NCBI RefSeq assembly: GCF_009846745.1
Contig: NZ_AQPF01000009.1
Location: forward strand, 62,001 to 126,000
DNA: 64,000 bases
Direction: 5' to 3'
Source of the DNA: Alloalcanivorax xiamenensis
GTDB taxonomy: Bacteria; Pseudomonadota; Gammaproteobacteria; Pseudomonadales; Alcanivoracaceae
The position numbers and the translations under genes were made by a program. Positions within the stretch are counted from its first letter, which is position 1, and every line of letters starts with the position of its first letter. The notes under the pieces were generated by a model. That model was given only the letters and a program-made list of their open reading frames with translations. It made no database searches and was not told the origin of the DNA. Below are positions 1 through 8,787 of this stretch, in pieces.

Positions 1-68
1 GGCAGCGAATACAACCTGAATCCATGCCTCCATGACCAATAGACTAGCCACAGCTATCGGTTCGGCGG

Positions 69-848
69 TTAACCACCCTGCTCCGCTCTTCGGAACACCG
101 GTTTGGTGTCCGTGGAAGAGGCTTTGTCATATCGATACCCGGCTTCCTTGAACCGCTTCAGATCCTCCGGCTTTTCAATCCCTTTACGCAGTATCCAGGC
201 CGCCATCAGCCCTCGGGCTTTTTTGGCATGGAAACTGATGACCTTGTATGTGCCGTTTTTCTCATCCTGAAAGACCGGTTCGATGACCGGGCCCGGCAGC
301 AGTTTGGTTCGCACGGATTTGAAATACTCATTGGAGGCGAGGTTCACCAGGGTGTCGGTACCCGCGGCGCGCATGTCCTTGATCAACTGCCGGCTAATGC
401 GGTCGCCCCAGAAAGCGTACAGATCCTTGCCCTCCGGCGTATCCAGCCTGGTACCCATTTCCAGGCGATACGGTTGCATCAGATCCAGCGGCCGCAGGAC
501 CCCGTAAAGACCGCTCAGCATGCGCAGTCGCTGCTGCGCGGCGGCCAGGTCATCCTTACTGAAACGGCTGACGTCGAGCCCGGTATACACGTCCCCTTTG
601 AAGGCGAAGAGTGCCGGGCGGGCGTTGTCCTTGTTGAAAGGGCGTTGCCACAGAGCAAAGCGTTCGACGTTGAGGTGGGCAATCTTGTCACTCACTCCCA
701 TCAGGCTGGACAGATCCGCCGGTGACAGTTTGCGGGCTCTTTCCACCAATGTTTCACTGTCATCGAGCATGCGCGGTTGAGTAGCGCGCAGCGCCGGCAA
801 CGGTGACTCGTAATCCAGGGTCTTGGCCGGCGAGACCACTATCAGCAT
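69..848 (-). CDS. yaaA: Peroxide stress protein YaaA (DUF328/UPF0246)
   Basis: YaaA-family cytoplasmic protein of 259 aa, close to the 258 aa of E. coli YaaA, which limits free iron and so protects DNA and proteins during peroxide stress. The family signature SGLYGVLRPLDLMQPYRLEM lies at about residues 112-131, and the conserved FHAKKARG segment is present near the C-terminus. I chose the ATG at 848, giving the typical MLIVVSPAKTL start; a GGAGGAAAA Shine-Dalgarno sits just upstream, whereas the longer frame to 890 has no family support. It is divergent from the small membrane protein gene at 1076. Family assignment is secure; the biochemical role rests on E. coli work. Confidence 0.95.
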   Translation of the reverse strand: MLIVVSPAKTLDYESPLPALRATQPRMLDDSETLVERARKLSPADLSSLMGVSDKIAHLNVERFALWQRPFNKDNARPALFAFKGDVYTGLDVSRFSKDDLAAAQQRLRMLSGLYGVLRPLDLMQPYRLEMGTRLDTPEGKDLYAFWGDRISRQLIKDMRAAGTDTLVNLASNEYFKSVRTKLLPGPVIEPVFQDEKNGTYKVISFHAKKARGLMAAWILRKGIEKPEDLKRFKEAGYRYDKASSTDTKPVFRRAEQGG

Positions 849-1013
849 GGGTTTTCCTCCGTGGCGTGAAATCGCGAATACCGCCATCATAATAGTCCGG
901 TAACCGCTCTGTTGGGGCGGTGCGGTGGCGGCTCAGGATCAAGCAGCCGTAGATGGTAGCGCAAGCGGCCATGGTTTTGACCATTGGCAGATATAGGCAG
1001 GGCCGGTTCCAAT

Positions 1014-1050
1014 CCCGGTGATGCTGGCGAAGGGCCGTGGTATCACCGGG
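1014..1050. repeat. 9-bp inverted repeat upstream of small membrane protein gene
   Basis: CCCGGTGAT at 1014-1022 and its exact reverse complement ATCACCGGG at 1042-1050 are separated by 19 bases. The repeat ends 25 bases before the ATG at 1076. It could form an RNA hairpin in the leader or act as an operator; there is no T-run, so it is not a terminator. Confidence 0.35.
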
Positions 1051-1075
1051 AAAACAAGACAGAAGGATAAAGAGC

Positions 1076-1552
1076 ATGCGGTATTTGTTGGTTCTGGCGG
1101 TGGTTACCGCGGTGGTGATATTGCTGTGGGGCAGCTGGCAGGCCGGACGGCGTCCCTTCTATCTGGTGCTCGCCGGGGTCGGCGCGGCCAGCGCGGTGAT
1201 GCTGATTTCCTTTCTGTTCACTGACCAGGAACGATTGCTGCCTGGTGATCCCGCCTCGGTCACCGTTACGGTCACCGGCGTCAGTCAGATGGAAACCGGC
1301 GTGCGGGTAAGCGGCGAGATCAGCAATCGGGGGGGCCACGCCATCGCTCACGTAGTGCTGGATACCGTCGCCCTCTCCTGTCCGCCGGCGAAAGCCTGCG
1401 AAACACTGCATGAAGAGCGTATTCCGGTATCCATTCATGTGCCCGCTGGTGGCCGCTATCCGCTGGCGGTGGTGGCCGACCGTGACCGCGGCATGCCGCC
1501 CCCGGATCGCTGGGAGTTAAGGGTCCGGGAAGTACAAGTGTACGGTGAATAG
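1076..1552 (+). CDS. Small inner-membrane protein, unknown function
   Basis: I do not recognise this 158 aa protein. Two hydrophobic helices (about residues 3-20 and 27-47) are followed by a soluble region of about 105 residues, rich in beta-type sequence (GVRVSGEISNRGGHAIAHV) and containing two cysteines close together (CPPAKAC). The soluble part resembles the small beta-sandwich FxLYD-type domains that bacteria often tether to the membrane, but that is only a similarity of pattern. The ATG at 1076 is preceded by AGAAGGA. It stands alone between yaaA (divergent) and an MBL-fold hydrolase 80 bases downstream on the same strand, with which it could be co-transcribed. Confidence 0.75.
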   Translation: MRYLLVLAVVTAVVILLWGSWQAGRRPFYLVLAGVGAASAVMLISFLFTDQERLLPGDPASVTVTVTGVSQMETGVRVSGEISNRGGHAIAHVVLDTVALSCPPAKACETLHEERIPVSIHVPAGGRYPLAVVADRDRGMPPPDRWELRVREVQVYGE

Positions 1553-1632
1553 CGCGGGCCGCCACCATACCGGGGGGTTTGCAAGCCGGGACTAAATGGT
1601 CACAATGCGCTTCCCGAACCAATGGAGTTACC

Positions 1633-2472
1633 ATGGCGGCGCTGATCCCCGGCCAGTCCACGGCCATCGCTACCAACGCTTGGCGTGTGCTGGGCCGTAA
1701 CCCCGGCATGATGACCGGCCCCGGCACCAACAGTTATCTGGTGGGTGGCCGAGCCCTGACGGTGATTGACCCCGGCCCCACGGATCCGGAACATACCCAG
1801 GCTCTGTTGGCCGCGGCCGAGGGGCTGGAGCGGCCAATCGAACGCATCATCGTCACCCACACCCATCGCGATCATTCCCCGGGCGCGCATGACCTGGCCG
1901 CCGCCACCGGTGCCGTGCTGGAAGGCCCCTGGGTGCCGGATGATGGTTTGCAAGACACCACCTGGGAACCGGCGCGGGAGCTCAAGGATGGTGATACCGT
2001 GGACTGCGGTGGTCTGACCCTCGAAGTGATCGCCACCCCGGGGCATGTCGGCAACCACCTGTGTTACCTGCTGAAGGAAGAGGCGCTGTTGTTCACCGGT
2101 GACCATCTGATTCAGGGCTCCACCGTGGTGATCGCCCCGCCTTCGGGATCCATGAATGCCTACCTGTCGTCCCTGGACAAGCTGCGGCAGTGGGATATCA
2201 AACGCATGGCGCCAGGGCATGGCGACGTCATCGATGAGCCGCTGGCGCTGGTGGACCACACCATCAAGCACCGGTTGGAACGGGAAAAGAAAGTCTTCGC
2301 CGCCCTTACCAACGACGCCACCAGCGTGCCGGATCTGGTGAAACGGGTTTACGACGATGTGCCTGAATTCCTGCACGGGGTGGCGTGTTTGTCACTGGAG
2401 GCGCATCTGATCAAGTTGCATGAAGACGGCCGCGCCCACCGTCAGAACGAACTCTGGTGCCTGCTTCCCTGA
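1633..2472 (+). CDS. MBL-fold metallo-hydrolase (LACTB2-like)
   Basis: Metallo-beta-lactamase fold hydrolase of 279 aa, cytoplasmic, with no signal peptide. The zinc-binding motif THTHRDH (HxHxDH) is at about residues 77-83, a second histidine sits in TPGHVGNHLCY, the bridging aspartate in LLFTGDHL, and a further histidine in APGHGDVI. The N-terminal NPGMMTGPGTNSYLVG and the C-terminal winged-helix-like tail resemble LACTB2 and related beta-lactamase-like proteins, some of which are endoribonucleases; others are thioesterases, so the substrate is open. The start ATG at 1633 has TGGAG upstream. The gene ends just before a REP-like element and is convergent with corA. Confidence 0.85.
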   Translation: MAALIPGQSTAIATNAWRVLGRNPGMMTGPGTNSYLVGGRALTVIDPGPTDPEHTQALLAAAEGLERPIERIIVTHTHRDHSPGAHDLAAATGAVLEGPWVPDDGLQDTTWEPARELKDGDTVDCGGLTLEVIATPGHVGNHLCYLLKEEALLFTGDHLIQGSTVVIAPPSGSMNAYLSSLDKLRQWDIKRMAPGHGDVIDEPLALVDHTIKHRLEREKKVFAALTNDATSVPDLVKRVYDDVPEFLHGVACLSLEAHLIKLHEDGRAHRQNELWCLLP

Positions 2473-2502
2473 GACAGCCGGTCCGTGGTTGTGAGCGATC
2501 CC

Positions 2503-2605
2503 GTTTACACGCGGATTCGCTGCCAAGGGAGCTTCCCACAGCAGCTCTGTAGCTCTTCTGTGGGAAGCGTGTTTACACGCGAATCGGCGTGCCCGCGAAT
2601 TTACA
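2503..2605. repeat. REP-like intergenic element
   Basis: Core of two 11-bp inverted arms, GCTTCCCACAG at 2531-2541 and CTGTGGGAAGC at 2558-2568, flanked on both sides by near-identical direct copies of GTTTACACGCG-ATTCG (2503-2519 and 2571-2586). The layout resembles Pseudomonas and Alcanivorax REP elements and is shared with the repeats at 27246 and 44396. It lies in the convergent gap between the MBL hydrolase and corA, where it could also terminate transcription. Confidence 0.7.
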
Positions 2606-3551
2606 ACCAACCTTTCCGCTTGAAATACCAGTACGGGGCGAAACCCGACAGGAACATCAGCCCGATCACCGCCGGGTAACCGAATTCCCAGTTCAACTCC
2701 GGCATCACCTGGAAGTTCATGCCATAGATACTGGCGATCATGGTCGGCGGCAGGAAGACCACGGCAGCGATGGAAAAGATCTTGATGATCTGGTTTTGCT
2801 CGATATTGATGAACCCCTGGGTGGAATCCATCAGGAAGTTGATCTTCTCGAACAGAAAAGTGGCGTGGGACATCAGCGTGTCCAGGTCATGCTGGATTTC
2901 CGAGCAGGTGCGGCGGCGCTCCTTGTCGGCCCGCACATAGCGCTGGATAAAGGAAATCGAGCGCTGGGTGTCCATCAGACACAGCCGGATTTTCCCGTTG
3001 CTGTCTTCCAGATGGGCCAGCTTCTCGATGCCGTCCTCCAGCTCCGCTTCCTCATCCTCCAGCACCAGGTAACTGACATCCTCCAGATCCCGGTGGATGT
3101 CCTCCAGCGTATCAGCCAGATTCTCGGTCTTCTGTTCAAGAATGCTCAGTAGAATGTCCAGCGGCTCCAGCGCCCGCACCCAGCCGCGCCGGATGCGCAT
3201 ACGCATGAGACGGAAATCCGGGGCGCGTGAGTCACGGAAGGTCAACAGCCGGCCTGGCTGCAGCACGAACGCCACGGTCGAGGTGCGATGCCGTCCCTCG
3301 CTCTGATGAACGAACAGGGAATGCACATGAAGGCCGTGCTCATCATGGAAGAAACGGGCGGAGGATTCGATTTCCTCCACATCGTCGGATTCCGGCAGCG
3401 CCTGACGGAACAGATGCTGCACCTCCTGCCGTTCCTCATCGGTGGCGTCCACCAGGTCGATCCAACTGGCTTCCCTGGCGGTGTCCGGGGTCAGCCCCGC
3501 CACATCCCGCTCGCGGAGCACTCCGTCTTCAATATCGTAAACGTACAGCAT
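2601..3551 (-). CDS. corA: CorA-family magnesium/cobalt channel
   Basis: CorA channel subunit of 316 aa for passive Mg2+ (and Co2+/Ni2+) entry. It has the long cytoplasmic alpha/beta and helical stalk domain, then two membrane helices with the signature YGMNF (GMN at about residues 277-279) between them. The C-terminus ends in the usual basic tail (YFKRKGWL). The stalk contains many acidic residues. The ATG at 3551 is preceded by AGGAG at good spacing. It is divergent from the AlkB-type gene at 3646. A second, more distant relative (zntB) is encoded at 32086-33048, so the two are likely to divide Mg and Zn work. Confidence 0.93.
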   Translation of the reverse strand: MLYVYDIEDGVLRERDVAGLTPDTAREASWIDLVDATDEERQEVQHLFRQALPESDDVEEIESSARFFHDEHGLHVHSLFVHQSEGRHRTSTVAFVLQPGRLLTFRDSRAPDFRLMRMRIRRGWVRALEPLDILLSILEQKTENLADTLEDIHRDLEDVSYLVLEDEEAELEDGIEKLAHLEDSNGKIRLCLMDTQRSISFIQRYVRADKERRRTCSEIQHDLDTLMSHATFLFEKINFLMDSTQGFINIEQNQIIKIFSIAAVVFLPPTMIASIYGMNFQVMPELNWEFGYPAVIGLMFLSGFAPYWYFKRKGWL

Positions 3552-3645
3552 GCTAGACTCCTGGCGACGGACCTTCCACTAACCGCGCATAGCATCATCC
3601 ACGCGTACATAGAGGGTCAAAGGCGCTTAGATAGAGCAGGTTGCT

Positions 3646-4338
3646 ATGACTGTCAACCACACCCTTTCCCGGCTCGACTCCCTGCCCTCTCCTCTGGAAC
3701 TGGGGCAAGGGGCGCGTATCTGGCTGATTGAGCGGCTTCTCGGCCCTTCGGCCACTGCCCTGTTCAACACGCTTTGTAACGAACTCCCCTGGGAGCAACC
3801 CCGTGTACAGGTGTTCGGCCGCTCTCATCCGGTGCCACGACTGGTCTGTTGGCTGGGTGACGCCGGGGTCACCTACCGTTATTCAGGGCTCACCCACCGG
3901 GCCGGGGGCTGGCCAGATCCGTTGATGGCGTTGCGGCGCGCGGTGACCTCACTGACCGGATTGACGCCCAACGGTGCTCTGGCTAATCTCTACCGTGACG
4001 GGGACGACACCATGGGGTGGCACCGGGACAATGAGCCGGAACTGGGATCGGCCCCCTGGATTATCTCCTATAATCTCGGTGCCACACGGGACTTCTGCCT
4101 GCGCCGCCACGGCGAGCACCGGCAGAGCCACCGACTGCCACTGTCCCACGACAGCCTGTTGATCATGTCACCTCAGGTGCAGCGTTTTTATGAACATGCC
4201 CTGCCCCGTCGCCGGAGAGTGCGCGAGCCCCGCGTCAATCTTACCTTCCGCCATATCGTGACCGGGACGATGGGCGTGCCAGGCCAGAAACCCGGCGCGT
4301 TCAACCGAAAAACAGGTAGCTCATCAGAATCGCCGTGA
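3646..4338 (+). CDS. AlkB-type 2-oxoglutarate/Fe(II) dioxygenase
   Basis: Alpha-ketoglutarate-dependent dioxygenase of 230 aa in the AlkB/ALKBH2-like family, which removes alkyl damage such as 1-methyladenine and 3-methylcytosine from nucleic acid. The iron triad is visible: H126 and D128 in MGWHRDNE and H184 in FYEHALP. R196 and R202 in RVNLTFR fit the 2-oxoglutarate binding arginines. The nucleotide-recognition lid is represented by NLYRDGDDTMGWH. The ATG at 3646 starts the frame. Its last 38 bases overlap the convergent SpmAB-like gene. Whether DNA, RNA or another substrate is repaired cannot be read from sequence. Confidence 0.9.
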   Translation: MTVNHTLSRLDSLPSPLELGQGARIWLIERLLGPSATALFNTLCNELPWEQPRVQVFGRSHPVPRLVCWLGDAGVTYRYSGLTHRAGGWPDPLMALRRAVTSLTGLTPNGALANLYRDGDDTMGWHRDNEPELGSAPWIISYNLGATRDFCLRRHGEHRQSHRLPLSHDSLLIMSPQVQRFYEHALPRRRRVREPRVNLTFRHIVTGTMGVPGQKPGAFNRKTGSSSESP

Positions 4339-5524
4339 TCAGGCCGGCCGCGTCGGCGGCCAGGCCGCACCACAACGCATAGCGGAAGTTTCGCACTCCC
4401 ACACTGCCAAAGTAGACGGCGAGAACGTAAAAAGTCGTCTCGGTGGAGCCCTGCATCACTGCCGCCATGCGGCCCGCCAGCGAATCCACGCCTTGCGTGT
4501 GCATGACATCCAGCATGGCGGCGCGGGCGCCGGACCCGCTTAATGGTTTCAGTAAAGCCACGGGCAGGGCGTCAACGAAACGGGTATCCCAACCAAGCCA
4601 AAGGGCGGCATGCCGGATCGCCGATAACACGGCTTCGAGCACACCGCTGGCGCGCAGCATGGCGATGGCGGCCAGCATCGCCACCAGGTACGGAATCAGC
4701 CTCACCGCCAGGGTGAACCCTTCCTTGGCACCCTCGATGAAAGCGTCATAGCTGTCCACCCGGGCCCGCCAGGCCGCCACGAAGAAAGCGCCGATCACCG
4801 TCAGCAACAGGCCGTTGCCAAGCAGACTGGAAATCTGGGCGCTGGCCTCGGCCGGCACCCACCACACCGCCAGCCCGAGCAATCCGAGCACGCCCAACCA
4901 GACGCCGGCGACGGCCAGCAATACCGGATCCCGCAGTCGTATACCCTGCAGGCGGGCGGTCAGCGCCACGCCGACAAAAGTGGACGCGGTGGTGGCCATC
5001 AACATGGGCAAATAGATGTCGGCGGGATCCGCCGCGCCCTGCTGGGTGCGGTAGAGCAAGACGGTTACCGGCACCAGTGTCACCGCCGAGGTATTCAGCA
5101 CCAGGAACATGATCTGGGCATCGCTGGCCGTTCGCGGCCGTGGATTGCTTTCCTGCAGCGAGTTCATCGCCTTCAGGCCCAACGGCGTGGCGGCGTTGTC
5201 CAGTCCAAGCATGTTGGCGGCCATGTTCATGGAAATGCCGGCGCCGGCTCGTGAACCTTCCGTCACCGATGGCATCAGACGATGGAGTATCGGTTGGACC
5301 AGAGCGGCAAGCCGGTCGGCGAGACGGCTCTGCTCGGCCAGACGGAACAGGCCGCTCCACAGCGCCAGCACGCCGATCAGCCCGAGACTGACCTGAACCG
5401 CCAGATCGGCCGCTTCCCACAGCGCGCCCACCACGCGGGCGGGAGCTCCGGTGTCACCGAGCAGCAGTTGCAGGATGGCGCCGGCGATGCCGATCAGGAA
5501 GAAGCCGGTAAACAGGCGATGCAT
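4301..5524 (-). CDS. Fused SpmA/SpmB-like nucleoside-recognition (Gate) membrane protein
   Basis: Integral membrane protein of 407 aa with two Gate (nucleoside recognition) domains in tandem, equivalent to spore maturation proteins SpmA and SpmB joined in one chain. The first half carries the SpmA-type signature NMAANMLGLDNAATPLGLKA at about residues 101-120; the second half has the SpmB-like GSGARAAMLDV and QGSTETTFYVLAVYFG. Roughly ten hydrophobic helices are present. In spore formers the pair is needed for core dehydration; in non-sporulating proteobacteria the function is unknown and a transport role is only presumed. It overlaps the AlkB-type gene tail to tail and is divergent from prc. 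Confidence 0.85.
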   Translation of the reverse strand: MHRLFTGFFLIGIAGAILQLLLGDTGAPARVVGALWEAADLAVQVSLGLIGVLALWSGLFRLAEQSRLADRLAALVQPILHRLMPSVTEGSRAGAGISMNMAANMLGLDNAATPLGLKAMNSLQESNPRPRTASDAQIMFLVLNTSAVTLVPVTVLLYRTQQGAADPADIYLPMLMATTASTFVGVALTARLQGIRLRDPVLLAVAGVWLGVLGLLGLAVWWVPAEASAQISSLLGNGLLLTVIGAFFVAAWRARVDSYDAFIEGAKEGFTLAVRLIPYLVAMLAAIAMLRASGVLEAVLSAIRHAALWLGWDTRFVDALPVALLKPLSGSGARAAMLDVMHTQGVDSLAGRMAAVMQGSTETTFYVLAVYFGSVGVRNFRYALWCGLAADAAGLITAILMSYLFFG

Positions 5525-5662
5525 GGTGTGCGGTGCTCTCCATGGTGGTGGATGGCATGGTGGCGGATGGCGTGGCGGTGGTCACACACAAATCAGGACC
5601 TCCCATACGAATTAATCAGAGGTTCCCGTATACTGCCAGTAAATGAATCATTGAGTGAGTCC

Positions 5663-7777
5663 ATGAGCGTAATTCGCAAGCTGAGTGCCTTGATCGTCGC
5701 CGGGTTGCTGCTGGGCGGCGCCCTGCATATTGGAGACGGCCTGCAGGCGGCGGCGCCGGAGGTCCAGGGCAGCATCAAGCCGGATAAAGTGCATCGGGAA
5801 GCGGCGAAGGAAATCGTCGATCGCCTGAAATTGCATTACCGGCGGCTGGATTTCAATGATTCCCTGTCCGGGCAGATGCTGGACCAGTACATCAAGGATC
5901 TGGATCCGAGCCGCCTGTACTTCACCGCCGAGGATATCGGCGAATTCAACCGCTATCGCGATCAGCTCGACGATCAGTTGCGAAGAGGCACTCTGGAAGC
6001 GGGCTACACCATCTTCAACCGTTTTCAGCAGCGGGTGGAACACCGTTTGCAGAAAGCGCTGACGCAGTTGCGTGGTGATATCGATAAATGGCAGTTCAGC
6101 AGCGACCGCAAAGTGCTGGTGGACCGAACCAAAGCCGATTGGGCGCCGGATCAGCAGGCCCTGGATCAAATCTGGGATGACTATCTGCGTAATTCCGTAC
6201 TGTCCATGCGCCTTAATGGCACTCCGGAGAGTGAAATCCAGGACCGCCTGGTGCGCCGCTACGAAGGTCAACTCAGCCGGGTGCAGCAAAACAGTTCCGA
6301 GGATGTGTTTCAGCTCTATATGAACGCGCTGGCGCAGACGTTCGACCCGCACACCAATTATTTCACCCCGCACAATTCAGAGAACTTCGACATCAGCATG
6401 AGCCGCTCCCTGGAAGGCATCGGCGCCGTGTTGCAGTACGAGGATGGCTACACCAAGGTGGTGCGGCTGGTGCCGGGCGGTCCCGCCGCGAAGGCCGGGC
6501 AATTGAAACCAGCGGATCGCGTCATCGGGGTTGGCCAGGGGGAAAAAGATGCCATCGTCGACGTGGTCGGCATGCGCCTGGATGAAGTGGTCGATATGAT
6601 CCGTGGCCCCAAGGGCTCGGAGGTGCGACTGGAGATCATTCCGGCTGGTGGCGCGGGAGAGCACAGTACCCGCACGATCACCATAGTGCGGAACAAAGTG
6701 GTGCTGGAGGAACAGGCCGCCAAGAAGGAAGTGATTGAACTGAATCACGACGGCGAGAACATCAAGCTGGGCATCATCGAAATTCCGGCCTTCTACCTCG
6801 ACTTCAATGCCTTTCACCGCGGCGACCCGAACTACACCAGTACTACCCGGGACGTGGCCAAGCTGTTGGTGGAATTGCGCAAGCAGAATCCGGACGGCCT
6901 GATCATTGACCTGCGCAACAATGGCGGCGGCTCGCTGCTGGAAGTCAACAAGCTGGTGAGCCTGTTCATCAATCGTGGTCCCACCGTGCAGGTGCGTGAA
7001 TCATCCGGCCGGGTCAGTGTCGAGAACGACCAGTACCCGGGCATGCTCTACACCGGCCCGATGGCGGTTCTGGTGAACCGTTACAGCGCTTCCGCCTCGG
7101 AAATCTTCGCCGGCGCCATGCAGGACTATGGGCGTGCGTTGATCGTTGGCGAGCCCACCTATGGCAAGGGAACGGTGCAAACCCTGCTGGATCTGAATCA
7201 CGGCAAACTGAAAATGACCAACGCCAAGTTCTATCGGGTGTCCGGTTCCAGCAATCAGAACCTGGGCATTGTGCCGGACCTGCTGATGCCGTCGCTGATC
7301 GATACCAACGAGGTGGGCGAAGGCGCTCTGCCCAATGCCCTGCCCTGGGACGAAATCGACTCCGCGGACTATCAGCAGGTGGCGGATCTGATGCCGTTCC
7401 TGCAAACCTTGCGTCAGCGTCATGAGCGGCGCATCGAGAAGGATCCGGAGTTCGTCTATGTGGAGGAGCTGCGGGCCTTGCTGGACGAGGCCCGGGAACG
7501 CAAGGAAGTGACGCTGAACGCGGCCAGCCGGGAGTCTTGGCAGGAGGGCTTCGATCAGCGCCGTCTGAATATTGAAAACGCCCGCCGCGAAGCCCGCCAT
7601 GAGGAACCGCTGAAGGACATGGCGGAGCTGCGCACGCTGGAAGAGCAACGGGCACTGGATCCGGAAGCGGCGGAGGATCCGATGAAGAAAGACCCCTATC
7701 TGCGTGAGACCGGCCACATCCTGGCGGATATGATCGAGCTGGCGCAGGCCCAAAGAGTGGCTGACAAACGGGACTGA
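5663..7777 (+). CDS. prc: Tail-specific periplasmic protease Prc
   Basis: Prc/Tsp carboxy-terminal processing protease of 704 aa, peptidase family S41A, acting in the periplasm on non-polar C-termini and, in E. coli, on cell wall hydrolases and PBP3. Order: signal peptide (about 1-30), N-terminal helical domain, PDZ domain (about 250-330, starting near SLEGIGAVLQ), S41 catalytic domain, and the Prc-specific C-terminal domain. The catalytic pair is S477 in SASASE and K502 in YGKGTVQ, spaced 25 residues as in E. coli. I chose ATG 5663, which gives a proper signal peptide; the open frame extends upstream to 5282 but over the divergent gene. A TATACT box at 5629-5634 is a possible -10 element. 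Confidence 0.95.
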   Translation: MSVIRKLSALIVAGLLLGGALHIGDGLQAAAPEVQGSIKPDKVHREAAKEIVDRLKLHYRRLDFNDSLSGQMLDQYIKDLDPSRLYFTAEDIGEFNRYRDQLDDQLRRGTLEAGYTIFNRFQQRVEHRLQKALTQLRGDIDKWQFSSDRKVLVDRTKADWAPDQQALDQIWDDYLRNSVLSMRLNGTPESEIQDRLVRRYEGQLSRVQQNSSEDVFQLYMNALAQTFDPHTNYFTPHNSENFDISMSRSLEGIGAVLQYEDGYTKVVRLVPGGPAAKAGQLKPADRVIGVGQGEKDAIVDVVGMRLDEVVDMIRGPKGSEVRLEIIPAGGAGEHSTRTITIVRNKVVLEEQAAKKEVIELNHDGENIKLGIIEIPAFYLDFNAFHRGDPNYTSTTRDVAKLLVELRKQNPDGLIIDLRNNGGGSLLEVNKLVSLFINRGPTVQVRESSGRVSVENDQYPGMLYTGPMAVLVNRYSASASEIFAGAMQDYGRALIVGEPTYGKGTVQTLLDLNHGKLKMTNAKFYRVSGSSNQNLGIVPDLLMPSLIDTNEVGEGALPNALPWDEIDSADYQQVADLMPFLQTLRQRHERRIEKDPEFVYVEELRALLDEARERKEVTLNAASRESWQEGFDQRRLNIENARREARHEEPLKDMAELRTLEEQRALDPEAAEDPMKKDPYLRETGHILADMIELAQAQRVADKRD

Positions 7778-7789
7778 GGCCGCGCCGCT

Positions 7790-8563
7790 TCAGGCCCCCG
7801 GAGTCACCACCCAGCTCTTCAACTCTCGCGCCAGCCAGTCCGGCGCGTCCAGGGAGAGATCGTGACCGGCCGCCGGGTGGACGCTCAGTGGCCGGTTCCA
7901 GGCCCGGGCCAGTGCTTGCGAGCAGCATGGACTCACCAGACGGTCCCCTCCCCCATTCACGATAAGCACCGGGCTGCTCCCGGGCAGCCGCGCCGGAGCC
8001 TGGAAGCGGGCGGCGGCCCATAGCTGGCGAAGGCTGTTGGCCGTGGATACCGGCCGTCCGCCGGCAATCAAGGCCCATTCCCGGGCCACCTCCGTCAGGC
8101 GCTCCGGGGCCAGCAGATTAGTGGTGAGCTCAAGGATCGCCCGCTCCTTGTTTTCGGTGTCCCGGCTTAGCAACACATCGCGCAGCAGGCGTGGATAATT
8201 GCGCGCCCGCAGGCGCTGATGGAAAGGACTGAAACGTGCCGTGCTGCTATTAATCAGCGCGGCGCCACCAAGCTCACCTGGGAAACGCCGCAGCCAGTCC
8301 ATTCCCACCATGCCGCCGAGGGACAGGGCCACCAGTCTGGGCCGCCGGCTCAGCACCTCATCGCCCAACTCGGCACGGGCGGCGTCCACCATCTCCGCCA
8401 CCGTGGTGGGGCTACGCTCATGATAACGCTGGCCATTGCCGGGCAGATCGACACAGCGAACCTCGTGCTCTCCTCCCAGCACATCCGCCAGATGGCGGTC
8501 AAAGCCCTGCCAGTGGGCCTGCTCACGGATCAGCCCGCGTAGCAGAATCCAGGTTGTCGTCAT
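7790..8563 (-). CDS. Alpha/beta hydrolase
   Basis: Soluble alpha/beta-hydrolase fold protein of 257 aa. The nucleophile elbow is LVALSLGGMVG with serine in SLGG (the usual first glycine is replaced by leucine/alanine), the acid is probably in GGGDRLVS and the histidine in AAGHDLSLD near the C-terminus. The start ATG at 8563 (MTTTWILLRGL) is better than the longer frame up to 8794, which would run into the divergent ABC1 gene's leader and is low-complexity. It is convergent with prc (12 bases apart). Substrate unknown; carboxylesterase, lactonase or lipase are all possible. Confidence 0.85.
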   Translation of the reverse strand: MTTTWILLRGLIREQAHWQGFDRHLADVLGGEHEVRCVDLPGNGQRYHERSPTTVAEMVDAARAELGDEVLSRRPRLVALSLGGMVGMDWLRRFPGELGGAALINSSTARFSPFHQRLRARNYPRLLRDVLLSRDTENKERAILELTTNLLAPERLTEVAREWALIAGGRPVSTANSLRQLWAAARFQAPARLPGSSPVLIVNGGGDRLVSPCCSQALARAWNRPLSVHPAAGHDLSLDAPDWLARELKSWVVTPGA

Positions 8564-8787
8564 AACGTTTCCGTTCTCCCGAGCCGGGGCGCCGCTGGCG
8601 GCGCCGGGTTGTTGTTTGCACCTGTTTCTGGCGATACCGGCGGCGCCTTGTTGTTGGCGCTGCCATACCACTAGGATCGGAGCCGGGCTACACTGCCCTC
8701 TATTAACCACGGTTGGTGGCGGGTGGTTCCGCGCCGCCGTCCGTGGCTGATGCCATCGCCTTAGCAGATCTTGGAGTGCGCGCAAAT

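Noticed and set aside
1..68. Possible gene end at the left edge
   Set aside because: Too short to judge; no frame with recognisable residues and no terminator seen.
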